Shown: positions 47,656-56,162 of the stretch, piece by piece
Position numbering within the stretch: position 1 is the first letter of the stretch
Layout of the letters: each line of letters begins with the position of its first letter
Assembly: GCA_949286835.1 (NCBI GenBank)
Contig: CASEDP010000003.1
Coordinates: forward strand, 55,210-119,209
Reading direction: 5' to 3'
Length of the DNA: 64,000 bases
DNA from: an uncultured Clostridia bacterium
Lineage (GTDB): Bacteria; Bacillota; Clostridia; Christensenellales; Borkfalkiaceae
Notes under the pieces: generated by a model
What the model saw: only the letters and a program-made list of their open reading frames with translations
What the model was told of the DNA's origin: nothing
The model's database searches: none
Made by a program: the position numbers and the translations under genes

Positions 47656-48380
47656 GCACTCCGAGAAGATTTTTTGTAGACAATATCGGCTATCCGAAAG
47701 TCACCGAAATAGTCCTCTGCGGCGAAGAGTTCGTGCACGCGAAGACCGTATTGAGGGTGACGGAGGGCAGCGAGATAACTCTTCTGGACAACAGCGGAAG
47801 GGAATATTCGGCAATCGTCGCAAGGATAGGCAAGCGGGAGCTCACCGCGCACATAACGGGTGCAGTCGTCGGCGACAAGGAGCCAAAGGCGCGCATATGC
47901 CTTCTGTGCGGCGCGCTCAAGGGCGACAAGACCGAGCTCGTCGTGCAGAAAGCCGTAGAACTCGGCGTGTCTGAAATTATAATATTCAATTCGGCGTATT
48001 GCTCGGCATATATGAACGAGGGCAAGACAGACCGACTTAACAGGGTATCCAGGGAGGCGACGAAACAGTGCCTGCGCTCCCGCGCGCCCGAGGTAAAGTA
48101 TTTTGAAGATTTCGGGCAGGCGCTCGACGCCTGCGCCGACTGCGACAACAAGCTGTTTTTCTGCGAGTTCGCCTCGTCGTCGGACTGCGAGCTCGCCGCA
48201 ATGGACGGCTCGGTCGCGCTCGTCGTCGGCAGCGAGGGCGGCTTCTCCGAGGAGGAGTTCGCTCTCGCAAAAGCTAAGGGCTATGCGGGCATAACGCTGG
48301 GGAAGCGCATACTCCGCGCCGAAACCGCCGCGGTCGCTGCCTGCACGCTTGCTGCGTTCCTGACGGGGGAACTTAAATGA
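47652..48380 (+). CDS. rsmE: 16S rRNA (uracil1498-N3)-methyltransferase
   Basis: 242 residues, SPOUT-fold enzyme. N-terminal PUA-like domain (TPRRFFVDNI), then ARICLLCGALKGDKTELVVQ, QCLRSRAPEVKYF, and the knot with VALVVGSEGGFSEEEF and LGKRILRAETAAVAA, which bind SAM. Methylates N3 of U1498 in 16S rRNA. The start ATG 47652 overlaps the prmA stop and the stop overlaps mtaB by 4 bases. Confidence 0.96.
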   Translation: MSTPRRFFVDNIGYPKVTEIVLCGEEFVHAKTVLRVTEGSEITLLDNSGREYSAIVARIGKRELTAHITGAVVGDKEPKARICLLCGALKGDKTELVVQKAVELGVSEIIIFNSAYCSAYMNEGKTDRLNRVSREATKQCLRSRAPEVKYFEDFGQALDACADCDNKLFFCEFASSSDCELAAMDGSVALVVGSEGGFSEEEFALAKAKGYAGITLGKRILRAETAAVAACTLAAFLTGELK

Positions 48381-49588
48381 GGGCGGTCGTTTTCACTCTC
48401 GGCTGCAAGGTCAACGAGGTGGAGAGTGCCTCCATAATGGCGTCTCTCGAAAAGTTGGGCTGGCAGACGAGCGACAGACTGTCGCCGGCGGACATATACA
48501 TACTCAACACCTGCGCGGTGACGGCGGAGGCGGAGAGGAAGAGCCGTCAGCTCGTCGCGCGCGCAAAGAAGTTCAACCCCGAAGCGCGCGTATACGTAAT
48601 AGGCTGCGCCTCCGAAAAGAACGGAGGACAGTTCGCAGAAAAGGGCGTAAGCTACGTCGGCGGCGCGCGCGACAAGCAGAATGTGCTTGCCGCTATCTCC
48701 CGCGATTTCGGCGGAGAATGTCCGCTCTCTCTTGAGCCGCCCAAACAGGTCAGAACGCGCGCATTCATCAAGATAGAGGACGGTTGCAACAACTTCTGTT
48801 CCTATTGCATAATACCCTATCTCCGCGGCAGGGTGCAGTCCCGCCCCGCGGAGGAGATAATAGCCGAGGTAAACGGCTGCGCCGCGCCTGAAATTGTGCT
48901 TACGGGCATAAACATCTCCGCCTATGACGACGGTGGCGGGCTTGCGGGGCTGATACGCAGGCTGGCGTTTTCGGAAAAGCGCATAAGGCTGGGCTCGATA
49001 GAGTGCAACATAATCGACGACGACCTTCTCGGGGCACTCTCGGAACTTTACGATTTCGCCCCGCAGTTTCACCTCTCTCTGCAGAGCGGGTCGGACGCCG
49101 TGCTCCGCGCGATGAACAGAAAATATACGCGGGCGCAGTACCTTGAAAAGTGCGCGCTCATCTACCGCCGTTTCCCCGACGCGGCGATAACAACCGACAT
49201 AATCGCGGGCTTTCCCGCAGAGAGCGAAAAGGACTTTGCCGACAGCCTCTCCATAATCGACGAGGCGGGCTTTGCAAGGGTGCACGTCTTCGCCTTTTCC
49301 CCCAGGGAGGGCACGGCGGCGTGGAAGATGAAGGATATCCCGCCCGACGTCAAGTCGCGCCGCCTCCATATGCTCCTTCAGCGCGCGGGCGAGGCGGAGG
49401 AAAGGTATATCGGCGGGCTTAAAGGCAAGACTTTCGGGGTCATCTTTGAAGATTTCGACGGGCAGTACACCGACGGCTATACGGGGTCATACGTAAAGAT
49501 ATATGCCCCCGGCAGGCACGAAGGCAGGGGCGAAGTCACGGTCGAAAGACCTTTTAAAGACGGCGTGCTCGTCAGGGAGAAATTATAA
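48377..49588 (+). CDS. mtaB: tRNA (N6-threonylcarbamoyladenosine37-C2)-methylthiotransferase
   Basis: Radical-SAM methylthiotransferase that turns t6A37 into ms2t6A37 in tRNAs. 403 residues: N-terminal cluster Cys in FTLGCKVNEVES (C10), LNTCAVTAEAE and IGCASEKN, radical-SAM CX3CX2C in EDGCNNFCSYCIIPYLRGR, and a C-terminal TRAM-like domain. The CKVN start and the missing of a MiaB-specific C-end favour MtaB (YqeV) over MiaB. Confidence 0.93.
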   Translation: MRAVVFTLGCKVNEVESASIMASLEKLGWQTSDRLSPADIYILNTCAVTAEAERKSRQLVARAKKFNPEARVYVIGCASEKNGGQFAEKGVSYVGGARDKQNVLAAISRDFGGECPLSLEPPKQVRTRAFIKIEDGCNNFCSYCIIPYLRGRVQSRPAEEIIAEVNGCAAPEIVLTGINISAYDDGGGLAGLIRRLAFSEKRIRLGSIECNIIDDDLLGALSELYDFAPQFHLSLQSGSDAVLRAMNRKYTRAQYLEKCALIYRRFPDAAITTDIIAGFPAESEKDFADSLSIIDEAGFARVHVFAFSPREGTAAWKMKDIPPDVKSRRLHMLLQRAGEAEERYIGGLKGKTFGVIFEDFDGQYTDGYTGSYVKIYAPGRHEGRGEVTVERPFKDGVLVREKL

Positions 49589-51231
49589 TGTTCAGACGCG
49601 TAAAGAGCGCAAAAAATCAGTTTGCGTTTTTCATAAAACAGACCTTCCGCAGGCATACAGGGCGGGAGTACGGCGAACTTCTGACGCGCGGAATTACGGG
49701 CGGCAAGGACGAACCCAACAGGAACTATCCCTGGGCGTACATAAGGCTGTTCGCGCTGCTCATAGTGCTGTACGCGGTATATCTTCTCGTCGTGCGCTTT
49801 ACGAGCAACGAGCTGTACACCCCCACGGTCAATCTGCTTGCGGCGGTGTGCTTCAATCTTCCCTTTCTGCTCTTTTTGTACGAGCTGTATCCCGGGCGCG
49901 ACCTGTCATTCATAGGCGTATGCCTCGCAATGCTCATAGGCGGCACGGGCGCGCAGGTGCTCGTGCAGATTCTGTACAGCCTCTTCCCCGCGCCGAATGC
50001 CTGGCTGTCTGCGGTATATACGGGCTTTTTTGAAGAGCTCGCAAAGGGCGGTGCGGCTGTAATCTGCATAATAATAGCGGGCAAACGCTCTCCGCTCGCG
50101 GGGTTTGTATTCGGCGCGGCGGTGGGCTGCGGTTTCTCCGTCTGCGAGGATATGGGCTACATCTTCGTGCAGTCTAACGCCCTGCCCGCAATGAACATAA
50201 CCACGATGATTTCCGTAGGTATGGCAAGAGGGTTGTCGGCGCTTTGCACGCACACGCTGTGGACGGCGGCGGTCGGCTGGGCGTATTGCTTCTTCGACAG
50301 GCATCTCTCGAACGCTGTATTTTACCTCGTTCTGCTCTTAAGCTGCGGGCTGCACATCGCGTGGGATCTGCCTCTCGGCAACGTCGCCCTCGGCTTCATT
50401 TATGCGGGCTGCGTCATAGTCGCCTGCACGGTTTGTGCGGCAATGCTCGTCACTTCCCGCAAAAAGGTGTTTGCTCTGCGCGCGGGCGGCAAAGAGGGGG
50501 AACAGTCCGACGGCACGTCGGACGGCGACTACTTCCTCGAGGACGAGGAGTCGCTCAATAAGGATATGCCCGAATATTGGCAACACGCGGGTCATCTCGC
50601 GCTGGTCATAGGCTCGTTTCTTATGGCGCTCATAGCCATAATATATTGCTCCGTACCGTTCAGAGAGACGTATGGCACGCAGCGCTTTGACGATGCGGAG
50701 AGCTTTGTGGCGTTTATGCAGGACGGCAGACCGTACTCTGCGGATATAGACAGGGCGTATAACCCCGCTGCCGCGGAGGATGACAGCTATTTCTATGAGG
50801 ACGGCATAATCGTGCGCGTCGTCCAGCACGTTCAGGCGGACGGCGTCGCGTACAACTATACCTATCCCGCGACCTATGACGAGGTCAGCGGAAACTATTA
50901 CTATTTCAGTCCGTCGATGATATCCGTCACCGTCGACGGCATTGACTATATCCTTGAACAGATTTACGACCGCGGCGTGCTGTATGCCTCGTTCTTCCGA
51001 CTGAATACCTCGGTAGAGGTCACGGGTTACAACCTTGAATCCGACGGGGGAATTACCGTATTCATCTACGACGCGGACTTTGTAAGGGATCTCACGGAGC
51101 CGAGATATACGGTGCTGTTCATAATCTTCGCATCAATTTTGGCGGCAAGCGCAATAACCCATGCCGCACTCAGAATAAAAGCTTGGAGGGTCAGAAAATG
51201 CTTGATGAAAAATGTATCTTCTGCGGAATAA
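49588..51231 (+). CDS. PrsW-family intramembrane protease with a large C-terminal extension
   Basis: 547 residues. The protease core (about 50-300) has some eight membrane helices with the family motifs FFEELAKGG (E149, E150), FGAAVGCGFSVCEDMGY, CTHTLWTAAVGWAY and HIAWDLPLG. Clostridial relatives cleave an anti-sigma factor; here no sigma or anti-sigma gene is near. Unusually, a soluble acidic linker, another helix (about 332-352), a roughly 150-residue domain outside the membrane and a last helix follow. Start ATG overlaps the mtaB stop by one base. Confidence 0.87.
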   Translation: MFRRVKSAKNQFAFFIKQTFRRHTGREYGELLTRGITGGKDEPNRNYPWAYIRLFALLIVLYAVYLLVVRFTSNELYTPTVNLLAAVCFNLPFLLFLYELYPGRDLSFIGVCLAMLIGGTGAQVLVQILYSLFPAPNAWLSAVYTGFFEELAKGGAAVICIIIAGKRSPLAGFVFGAAVGCGFSVCEDMGYIFVQSNALPAMNITTMISVGMARGLSALCTHTLWTAAVGWAYCFFDRHLSNAVFYLVLLLSCGLHIAWDLPLGNVALGFIYAGCVIVACTVCAAMLVTSRKKVFALRAGGKEGEQSDGTSDGDYFLEDEESLNKDMPEYWQHAGHLALVIGSFLMALIAIIYCSVPFRETYGTQRFDDAESFVAFMQDGRPYSADIDRAYNPAAAEDDSYFYEDGIIVRVVQHVQADGVAYNYTYPATYDEVSGNYYYFSPSMISVTVDGIDYILEQIYDRGVLYASFFRLNTSVEVTGYNLESDGGITVFIYDADFVRDLTEPRYTVLFIIFASILAASAITHAALRIKAWRVRKCLMKNVSSAE

Positions 51232-51539
51232 TAAGGGGCGACATCCCGTCCGCAAAGGTCTATGAGGACGACTGGATGTGCGTATTCAGGGACGTCGAAC
51301 CTAAGGCAAAAGTTCACCTGCTCGCAGTTCCGAAGATGCACTTCAGACTAATCGAGGAAGCGGGGGAGGACGGAATGGAAATCTTCTCCTATATGCTCAC
51401 AAGAATTCCCGCAATCGCAAGGGAAAACGGCTGCGAAAACGGCTATCGCCTCATAATCAACCAGGGAGAGGACGCCGGACAGACGGTGTTCCACCTGCAC
51501 ATTCACATTCTCGGCGGAGAGCCGCTCGGCGACCTTTAA
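51198..51539 (+). CDS. HIT family protein (histidine triad)
   Basis: 113 residues, a nucleotide hydrolase/transferase of the HinT type. Zinc/structural pattern CIFCGIIRGDIPS at the start, KVHLLAVPKMH in the middle and the catalytic triad VFHLHIHILGGEPL at the C-end. GGAGGG precedes ATG 51198, which lies inside the PrsW gene. Role: probably hydrolysis of AMP-lysine-type adducts, inferred from the family. Confidence 0.93.
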   Translation: MLDEKCIFCGIIRGDIPSAKVYEDDWMCVFRDVEPKAKVHLLAVPKMHFRLIEEAGEDGMEIFSYMLTRIPAIARENGCENGYRLIINQGEDAGQTVFHLHIHILGGEPLGDL

Positions 51540-51563
51540 TCGCGGCATAGTAAGGGGGTAATT

Positions 51564-52394
51564 ATGATTTATATCATTGAAAACGAGGTAATAAAACTCA
51601 GCGTTAACGGCGACGGCGGCAGTATGACTTCGCTCGTCTACAAGCCGACGGGCGAAGAGCGCCTCTGGCAGGGCGACGAAAAGTGGTGGAAGGGTCAGGA
51701 CGTAGTCATCTTCCCCATAGTCGGTCACGCCGGCGGCTTTGTCGCAAAGGGTAAAAGCTGCGCGCTCAGATCACACGGCATAATAAGGTACGTAACCTTA
51801 GAGGTGAGGGCAAAGAGCAAAACGGGCATAACGCTCGGCACCCGTTCGGACGAAAATACGCTTGAAAATTATCCCTACGCCTTCGACTTCGAGATAAGCT
51901 ATTCGCTCGAAAAAAACAGCGTGAAGGTGGGTTATTTCGTGCGTTCTCTCGGCGGCAAAATGCCCTTCTACGTCGGCGGTCACCCGGGAATGAGGGCACC
52001 CGGCGGAAGCGCGGAAATAGAGTTCGAGCGGGAGGAAGAGCCGCTCTGCTATCCTCTCGAAAGCGACGCCGCCGTGCCCGTCGGAAAGATGAAGGGGTTC
52101 AGGGCGGACAAGGCATTCTTCGCGCGGCACAAGACCTATCAGCTCGGCAGCCTTTCGGGCGGCGCAATCTATGCGCGCACGTCGGACGGCTACAGGTATG
52201 CCTATAAGGCGGACTGCCCCCTCGTCGCCTTCTGGTCCAACGAAAACGGCGGCGACTATATCTGCGTAGAGCCATGGTGGGGCATAAACGACTATGCCGC
52301 CGCTCCCCGCGAAATTACGCTTAAGCCGTTCATCAACTTCGACGACGGCGCGGGCAGGCGCTTCGGATATTCGCTGTCCGTAGAAAAACTTTAA
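51564..52394 (+). CDS. aldose 1-epimerase family (galactose mutarotase-like) protein
   Basis: 276 residues of the supersandwich fold. ENEVIKLSVNGDGGSMTSLV opens the fold, VIFPIVGHAGG carries one conserved loop, GGHPGMR holds the likely catalytic His, and VEPWWGINDY the catalytic Glu. This is the LacX/YeaD-like branch, which acts on hexoses or their phosphates. GGGGGTAATT lies before ATG 51564, 24 bases after the HIT gene. Confidence 0.87.
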   Translation: MIYIIENEVIKLSVNGDGGSMTSLVYKPTGEERLWQGDEKWWKGQDVVIFPIVGHAGGFVAKGKSCALRSHGIIRYVTLEVRAKSKTGITLGTRSDENTLENYPYAFDFEISYSLEKNSVKVGYFVRSLGGKMPFYVGGHPGMRAPGGSAEIEFEREEEPLCYPLESDAAVPVGKMKGFRADKAFFARHKTYQLGSLSGGAIYARTSDGYRYAYKADCPLVAFWSNENGGDYICVEPWWGINDYAAAPREITLKPFINFDDGAGRRFGYSLSVEKL

Positions 52395-52492
52395 GACAAT
52401 CGGACTTAGTGCGGCGGCGTTTCACTTTGACCGTCGCACGGATTTTTGCGGCAAAGTCTGCAACTGCGGTAATCGTTCGTTACAAAGAAATA

Positions 52493-52522
52493 GGCGGGAA
52501 GCGCATAAAAGCGCTTCCCGCC
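52493..52522 (-). terminator. terminator of the decayed minus-strand gene
   Basis: GGCGGGAAGCGC (52493-52504) pairs perfectly with GCGCTTCCCGCC (52511-52522). On the minus strand it runs into TATTTCTTTG, about 50 bases past the pseudogene's stop. Confidence 0.7.
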
Positions 52523-52570
52523 ATTTCGTTGCGGAAGTGTAATCCGCCTCGTCATTTCAGCATAATGCCC

Positions 52571-52953
52571 TTAGCCGAGCGTTCCGTCGGAGGGCAGATT
52601 GAGGTCGCCCGTTACGCCAGAAACGACTTCTGTAGCGTCGTTTATAAGGCAGTCGGGACAAATGTCGTCCGCGCTCGCGCCGTTGCAGGCGACGTATGCT
52701 TCGCCCACGCTTGCCGTTGCGCCGAACTCTACGGGTACTTCAATGCAAACGTCCTAACTTATCGTGAATATGCACTGCCCGTTCTTAACGCCGTTGCAGG
52801 TGTATTTCCCCGCCGTAACCACGGGCTTTTTGCAACATCTTGTCACCGTTGCGCCCGCTGTTGCAAAGGTCGTTACGGTAACGGGTACGAATACCGAAGA
52901 AAGCTGGTATGCAACGGTGGGGCAGGTCTGCTGATTATCTATAATATCCGCAT
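52571..52953 (-). pseudogene. decayed small Cys-containing protein gene (start frameshift plus amber stop)
   Basis: A minus-strand gene of about 127 codons. Translation in one frame gives DNQQTCPTVAYQLSSVFVPV and KYTCNGVKNGQCIFTIS, then TAG (52756-52754), and continues without break DVCIEVPVEFGATASVGEAY and DDICPDCLINDATEVVSG to a TAA at 52573-52571. It resembles a small clostridial protein family with a CPT-AYQ start and an FTISQ segment, where TAG stands for CAG. A good ribosome site (ACGGAG) sits 7 bases before an ATG at 52953-52951, but this ATG is one base out of frame: ATGCGGAT where ATGGCGGAT would give MADI. Two lesions plus an intact terminator make a pseudogene likely. The function is unknown. 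Confidence 0.75.
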
Positions 52954-53060
52954 CTTGTGTCTCCGTAAAAAATATTTCAGAGCTTGCGCTCTCAATAAAC
53001 AATATATGCCGCGGTAACGCCGATGTGTCAATTTCACACATAATGGCGTCGGTGGCATAT

Positions 53061-53267
53061 ATGAAAAAAAAGAAATTTCTTACGTGGTCTTTGGATGCGC
53101 TTTTGCGCGCAGTCAGGACGATTGCGCAGACGGCAATGGCAAACATAGGCGTGTTGTCGGTCCTGTCGGAAATCGACTGGGTGCTCGTTCTCAGTTCGGC
53201 GGGTGTGGCGGGGCTCATTTCACTGCTGATGTCGGTCACGCGTCTGCCGGATATAAAACTCAAATGA
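53061..53267 (+). CDS. small holin-like membrane protein
   Basis: 68 residues. Charged start KKKKFLTWSLDALLRAVRTI, then AQTAMANIGVLSVLSEIDW and a hydrophobic helix VLVLSSAGVAGLISLLMSV ending TRLPD. This is the pattern of r1t-type phage holins (A-V-R-T-x-A-Q-T and a W before the second helix). ATG 53061 is taken over earlier in-frame starts because they lack a ribosome site and add a non-conserved stretch. No endolysin, portal or tail genes are near, so it is an isolated remnant or a domesticated gene. Confidence 0.7.
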   Translation: MKKKKFLTWSLDALLRAVRTIAQTAMANIGVLSVLSEIDWVLVLSSAGVAGLISLLMSVTRLPDIKLK

Positions 53268-53276
53268 ATTAAAAGA

Positions 53277-53319
53277 CCCGTCCTCCGGCAAAAAATTTTG
53301 CCGGAGGACGGGCAGTTTT
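53277..53319 (+). terminator. strong terminator after the holin-like gene
   Basis: A 17-bp perfect stem (53277-53293 with 53296-53312), then CAGTTTTTTA. Confidence 0.8.
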
Positions 53320-53347
53320 TTATGCTATTAAAGCGACATAGATAATG

Positions 53348-54514
53348 TCACACAAAGGGATGTTCCGCCTTTATTACGGCAAAACATTCGGGATTTTTCT
53401 CCTTTATCCGCTCTGCAACCAAAGTCGCCGCCTCTTCGTCGTCGTATTTGCTGTCGGTCGGAATGCTCAGATCGAAAATCATATTGTAGTGCTTTCCGCC
53501 GTACGTCATTCTGAAGTCGTGAATGGTAAATTCGGGGTCAACCTCCCGCGCGGTCTCCTCGGCGAACTTTCTCATCTCGTTGATGCGCTCGTCGTTGACG
53601 TCAATGGGGTCTATGTGTATGGTGACAATGCATCCGAACTCATCGTGCATATCCCGCTCTATGCAGTCGACCACGTCGTGCGCATAGCAGAAATTGCTGT
53701 CGGAAGGCACCTCGGCGTGGAAGGAGACAATCATTCTTCCGGGACCGTAGTCGTGCACCATAACGTCGTGAATGCCCACAACCTGCGGATACCTCTTTAC
53801 GAATTCATATATCTTCTGCACGAATTCGGGGTCGGGTGAGGAGCCGAGCAGCAGCTCTATCGTCTCCTTTGCCGCCCTGAAGCCCGTGAACAATATGAAC
53901 GTCGCGACTGCAATGCCCGCCCAACCGTCTATGGCGACGCTTGTATAGCGGGAGATGAGCGCCGAAACGAGCACGAGCGTCGTCGCCACCGTGTCCGAAA
54001 TGCTGTCGAAGGAGGCGGCTCGTATTGCGGCGGAGTTAATCTTCTTTGCAATCCTGCCGTAGTAGACAAACAGCCAAAGTTTAACAAGTATCGCTGCGCC
54101 GAGCACAATCAGAAGGGCGTCGCTCACGTCGGGCAGTTCGGGCGACATAATCTTGTCGATCGACGACATAAAGAGTTCAAAACCGACGACTATGATCAGC
54201 ATATCGACTATGAACGCGCTTATGTATTCAAGTCTGCCGTGTCCCATAGGGTGCTTTTTGTCGGCGTGCTTGCCCGACATTCTGAACCCGACAAGCGTCA
54301 CTACCGAGGAGCTTGCGTCGGACATATTGTTGAACGCGTCTGCGACCACGGCGACAGATGCGGTAATGAGACCGAGCGTCAGCTTGCCTGCAAACAGCAG
54401 TACGTTTAATATTATGCCTGTAACGCTTGCAAGCATCGCATAGCGGTTTCTCACGGCGGGGTCGCCCACGTTGTCCCTGTCCTTTACGAACAGTCGTATG
54501 AGAAGTGAAGTCAT
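53348..54514 (-). CDS. cation diffusion facilitator family transporter
   Basis: 388 residues, metal/proton antiporter of the CDF family. Six membrane helices in the first two thirds; metal-site segments VVADAFNNMSDASSSVV (helix 2) and the His/Asp loop KKHPMGHGRLEYISA, then FDSISDTVATTLV (helix 5). The cytoplasmic C-terminal domain (VHDYGPGRMIVSFHAEVPSD) is present and has an added tail. Helix 2 has N-x-x-x-D where zinc transporters usually have H or D, and D in helix 5, which often goes with Mn or Fe; the ion is not certain. Confidence 0.92.
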   Translation of the reverse strand: MTSLLIRLFVKDRDNVGDPAVRNRYAMLASVTGIILNVLLFAGKLTLGLITASVAVVADAFNNMSDASSSVVTLVGFRMSGKHADKKHPMGHGRLEYISAFIVDMLIIVVGFELFMSSIDKIMSPELPDVSDALLIVLGAAILVKLWLFVYYGRIAKKINSAAIRAASFDSISDTVATTLVLVSALISRYTSVAIDGWAGIAVATFILFTGFRAAKETIELLLGSSPDPEFVQKIYEFVKRYPQVVGIHDVMVHDYGPGRMIVSFHAEVPSDSNFCYAHDVVDCIERDMHDEFGCIVTIHIDPIDVNDERINEMRKFAEETAREVDPEFTIHDFRMTYGGKHYNMIFDLSIPTDSKYDDEEAATLVAERIKEKNPECFAVIKAEHPFV

Positions 54515-54543
54515 ATTTGTCCTCGTTCAGGTAATTGATAGCT

Positions 54544-54572
54544 ATTATATTATATATAACAGCATTTGTCAC
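54544..54572 (-). promoter_or_regulatory. promoter of the CDF transporter gene
   Basis: On the minus strand GTGACA (54572-54567), a 17-base spacer and TATAAT (54549-54544), about 30 bases before the start codon. Confidence 0.6.
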
Positions 54573-54624
54573 TACTTTTGACACTGAAATGTGCGTATTG
54601 TTTAATTTTTTATCCGGAATAAAA

Positions 54625-54647
54625 GCCGACGCGTTCAATGCGTCGGC
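54625..54647 (-). terminator. terminator of the CPBP protease gene
   Basis: GCCGACGC (54625-54632) pairs with GCGTCGGC (54640-54647); on the minus strand followed by TTTTATTCC. Confidence 0.6.
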
Positions 54648-54734
54648 GCCATCTGCGCAATTGCGGCGTAAAGTCGTTGCGCGGCGTCTGTATATTTCTG
54701 CGCTGCCTTGCCGCGTATGAAGGGCAGTTTTGGC

Positions 54735-55538
54735 TCATTCGCCCGTACTCTGCCCGCCCTCGCCCTCACGCGGATTGTCGTTCCGCTCTTCTCTCATGCG
54801 GGCGACGAGAAAGAATGTCACGTGTCCCGCGCAGAGCAGTCCGAATATTGCCGTAAGCGTCCAGAAGCACGCGTCCTGAAAGACGCCGCTGCCCAGGGTG
54901 GGAACTAACAGCCCACCGAAGTTAAAGATGGCGTGCAGGGCTGCGCATATCCAGATATTGCCCGTCTTGAGAAGCGTGCAGGAGAGCATCGCGCCGATGA
55001 GGAATGAATAGCCGGCCTGAAGAAGCGTCGCGCCGACGCCCGCCCCGCCGAACAGGTTCAGAAGGTGGCAGCCTCCGAACAGCAGGGAAGTAACCGCCAC
55101 GGTAATCAGCGACTTAAATCTGTACTTTTCCGCAAAGTCAAAAATTATGCGCTGCAGCGCGCCGCGGAAGAGCAGTTCTTCAAAGACCCCCGTGAGAAGG
55201 CAGTCCAGCGCGAACAGCGGAATGAGGGAGGGGAAGTCCAGATGCGCTGTGCCCGAAATCAGTGCGGAAAAGGGGAAGTTGACTATCGCAACCGCAAGGC
55301 AGGGCAGGCACCAGGCAAGCGCCGTACCTTTGAGCCTGAACGCGAGCGCGTCCTTTCCTATGAATGCGCACAGCGCAAGAATGACTATCGCCGTGCCGAG
55401 CGCGCGCTCCGTGCAGCTTAAAATAAGGCTGTCGGCGAGCTCTTCCCCCGTAACAGATACGGGCAGGGTGACAAGCAGAATTATCGCGGCAAACAGTATT
55501 GCCATAACTGCAATCGCAAATGCGTCCTTCTTTTTCAC
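54735..55538 (-). CDS. CPBP family intramembrane metalloprotease
   Basis: 267 residues with about eight membrane helices. Active-site motifs: FEELLFRGALQRI (EExxxR), LLFGGCHLLNLF (FxxxH) and CAALHAIFNFGG (H-x-x-x-N/B). Members cleave or modify prenylated or membrane proteins and some give bacteriocin self-immunity; here no bacteriocin gene is near, so no role is assigned. The C-end MREERNDNPREGEGG is polar and cytoplasmic. Confidence 0.9.
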   Translation of the reverse strand: MKKKDAFAIAVMAILFAAIILLVTLPVSVTGEELADSLILSCTERALGTAIVILALCAFIGKDALAFRLKGTALAWCLPCLAVAIVNFPFSALISGTAHLDFPSLIPLFALDCLLTGVFEELLFRGALQRIIFDFAEKYRFKSLITVAVTSLLFGGCHLLNLFGGAGVGATLLQAGYSFLIGAMLSCTLLKTGNIWICAALHAIFNFGGLLVPTLGSGVFQDACFWTLTAIFGLLCAGHVTFFLVARMREERNDNPREGEGGQSTGE

Positions 55539-55571
55539 CTTGCGCGCCTCCTCGTCGTGTAGTTCAGCGGA

Positions 55572-55600
55572 ATTATATCATATATTCTCCGTCTTGTCTA
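55572..55600 (-). promoter_or_regulatory. promoter of the CPBP protease gene
   Basis: On the minus strand TAGACA (55600-55595), a 17-base spacer and TATAAT (55577-55572). Confidence 0.65.
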
Positions 55601-55684
55601 CACGTTGTAAGGGCGCAGAGAAGGGCATTTTTCGGCACTGTGGTCATAAAATCAGGCTTGCGTTATATAAATTATAATTACGGA

Positions 55685-55713
55685 TTGGCATTTTTTGCGC
55701 CCGGTGTTATAAT
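55685..55713 (+). promoter_or_regulatory. promoter of the small membrane protein gene
   Basis: TTGGCA (55685-55690), a 17-base spacer and TATAAT (55708-55713), 47 bases before ATG 55760. Confidence 0.7.
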
Positions 55714-55759
55714 TGCATAAAATTTTACGATATGTAAATATCGCGTTAAAGGATGGATT

Positions 55760-56023
55760 ATGATGAATAAAAAGCTTGCCGCGCTCGTTCTTATGGAAGT
55801 TTCCGTCCTGGTCATGTACATAGTTGCATCGGGCATAGCCGCAACGGAAGCGGGAATGATTATGTCCTCGTGGGATGCGTTCGTCGTCCTTATGGGAGAT
55901 GCAACGTTCTCAAGAATGCTCTATACCGACCTCGGTCTTACCTTCCTGTTCTCCGCAATAGGCGCAGGTCTGGAAGCTTATGTCCTGGCTAAGCAGGTAA
56001 AGAGACAGGAGACAATAAAATAA
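55760..56023 (+). CDS. small two-helix membrane protein, unknown
   Basis: 87 residues; first helix about 6-30 (ALVLMEVSVLVMYIVASGIA), second about 55-75 (LGLTFLFSAIGAGLEAYVLA), with a polar loop and a basic tail KQVKRQETIK. AAAGGA lies 6 bases before ATG 55760; ATG 55763 is an alternative. It has its own strong promoter. Family not recognised. Confidence 0.7.
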   Translation: MMNKKLAALVLMEVSVLVMYIVASGIAATEAGMIMSSWDAFVVLMGDATFSRMLYTDLGLTFLFSAIGAGLEAYVLAKQVKRQETIK

Positions 56024-56102
56024 TACAGCGTAATACAAAGAGGGGCGGAGCTGCGGATTTGCAGCCCCGTCTTTTTTATGGTAAAAACTTAAAAAACAGC
56101 AT

Positions 56103-56129
56103 AAGCGGGCGGCAATATGCCGCCCGCTT
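56103..56129 (-). terminator. terminator between convergent genes
   Basis: AAGCGGGCGGCA (56103-56114) pairs with TGCCGCCCGCTT (56118-56129). The minus strand continues ATGCTGTTTTTTAAG, so it ends the YitT gene. Confidence 0.7.
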
Positions 56130-56162
56130 CAGGCTTAAAGCACTTTAATTTTCATTTTGCGG

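Noticed and set aside
52409..53017. Plus-strand frame of about 200 codons opposite the pseudogene
   Set aside because: Composition is arginine/cysteine-rich with no start signal; the minus strand carries the family-like sequence, ribosome site and terminator.
53061..53267. Prophage region
   Set aside because: Only one holin-like gene is seen; no capsid, portal, terminase, lysin or integrase gene in the window.
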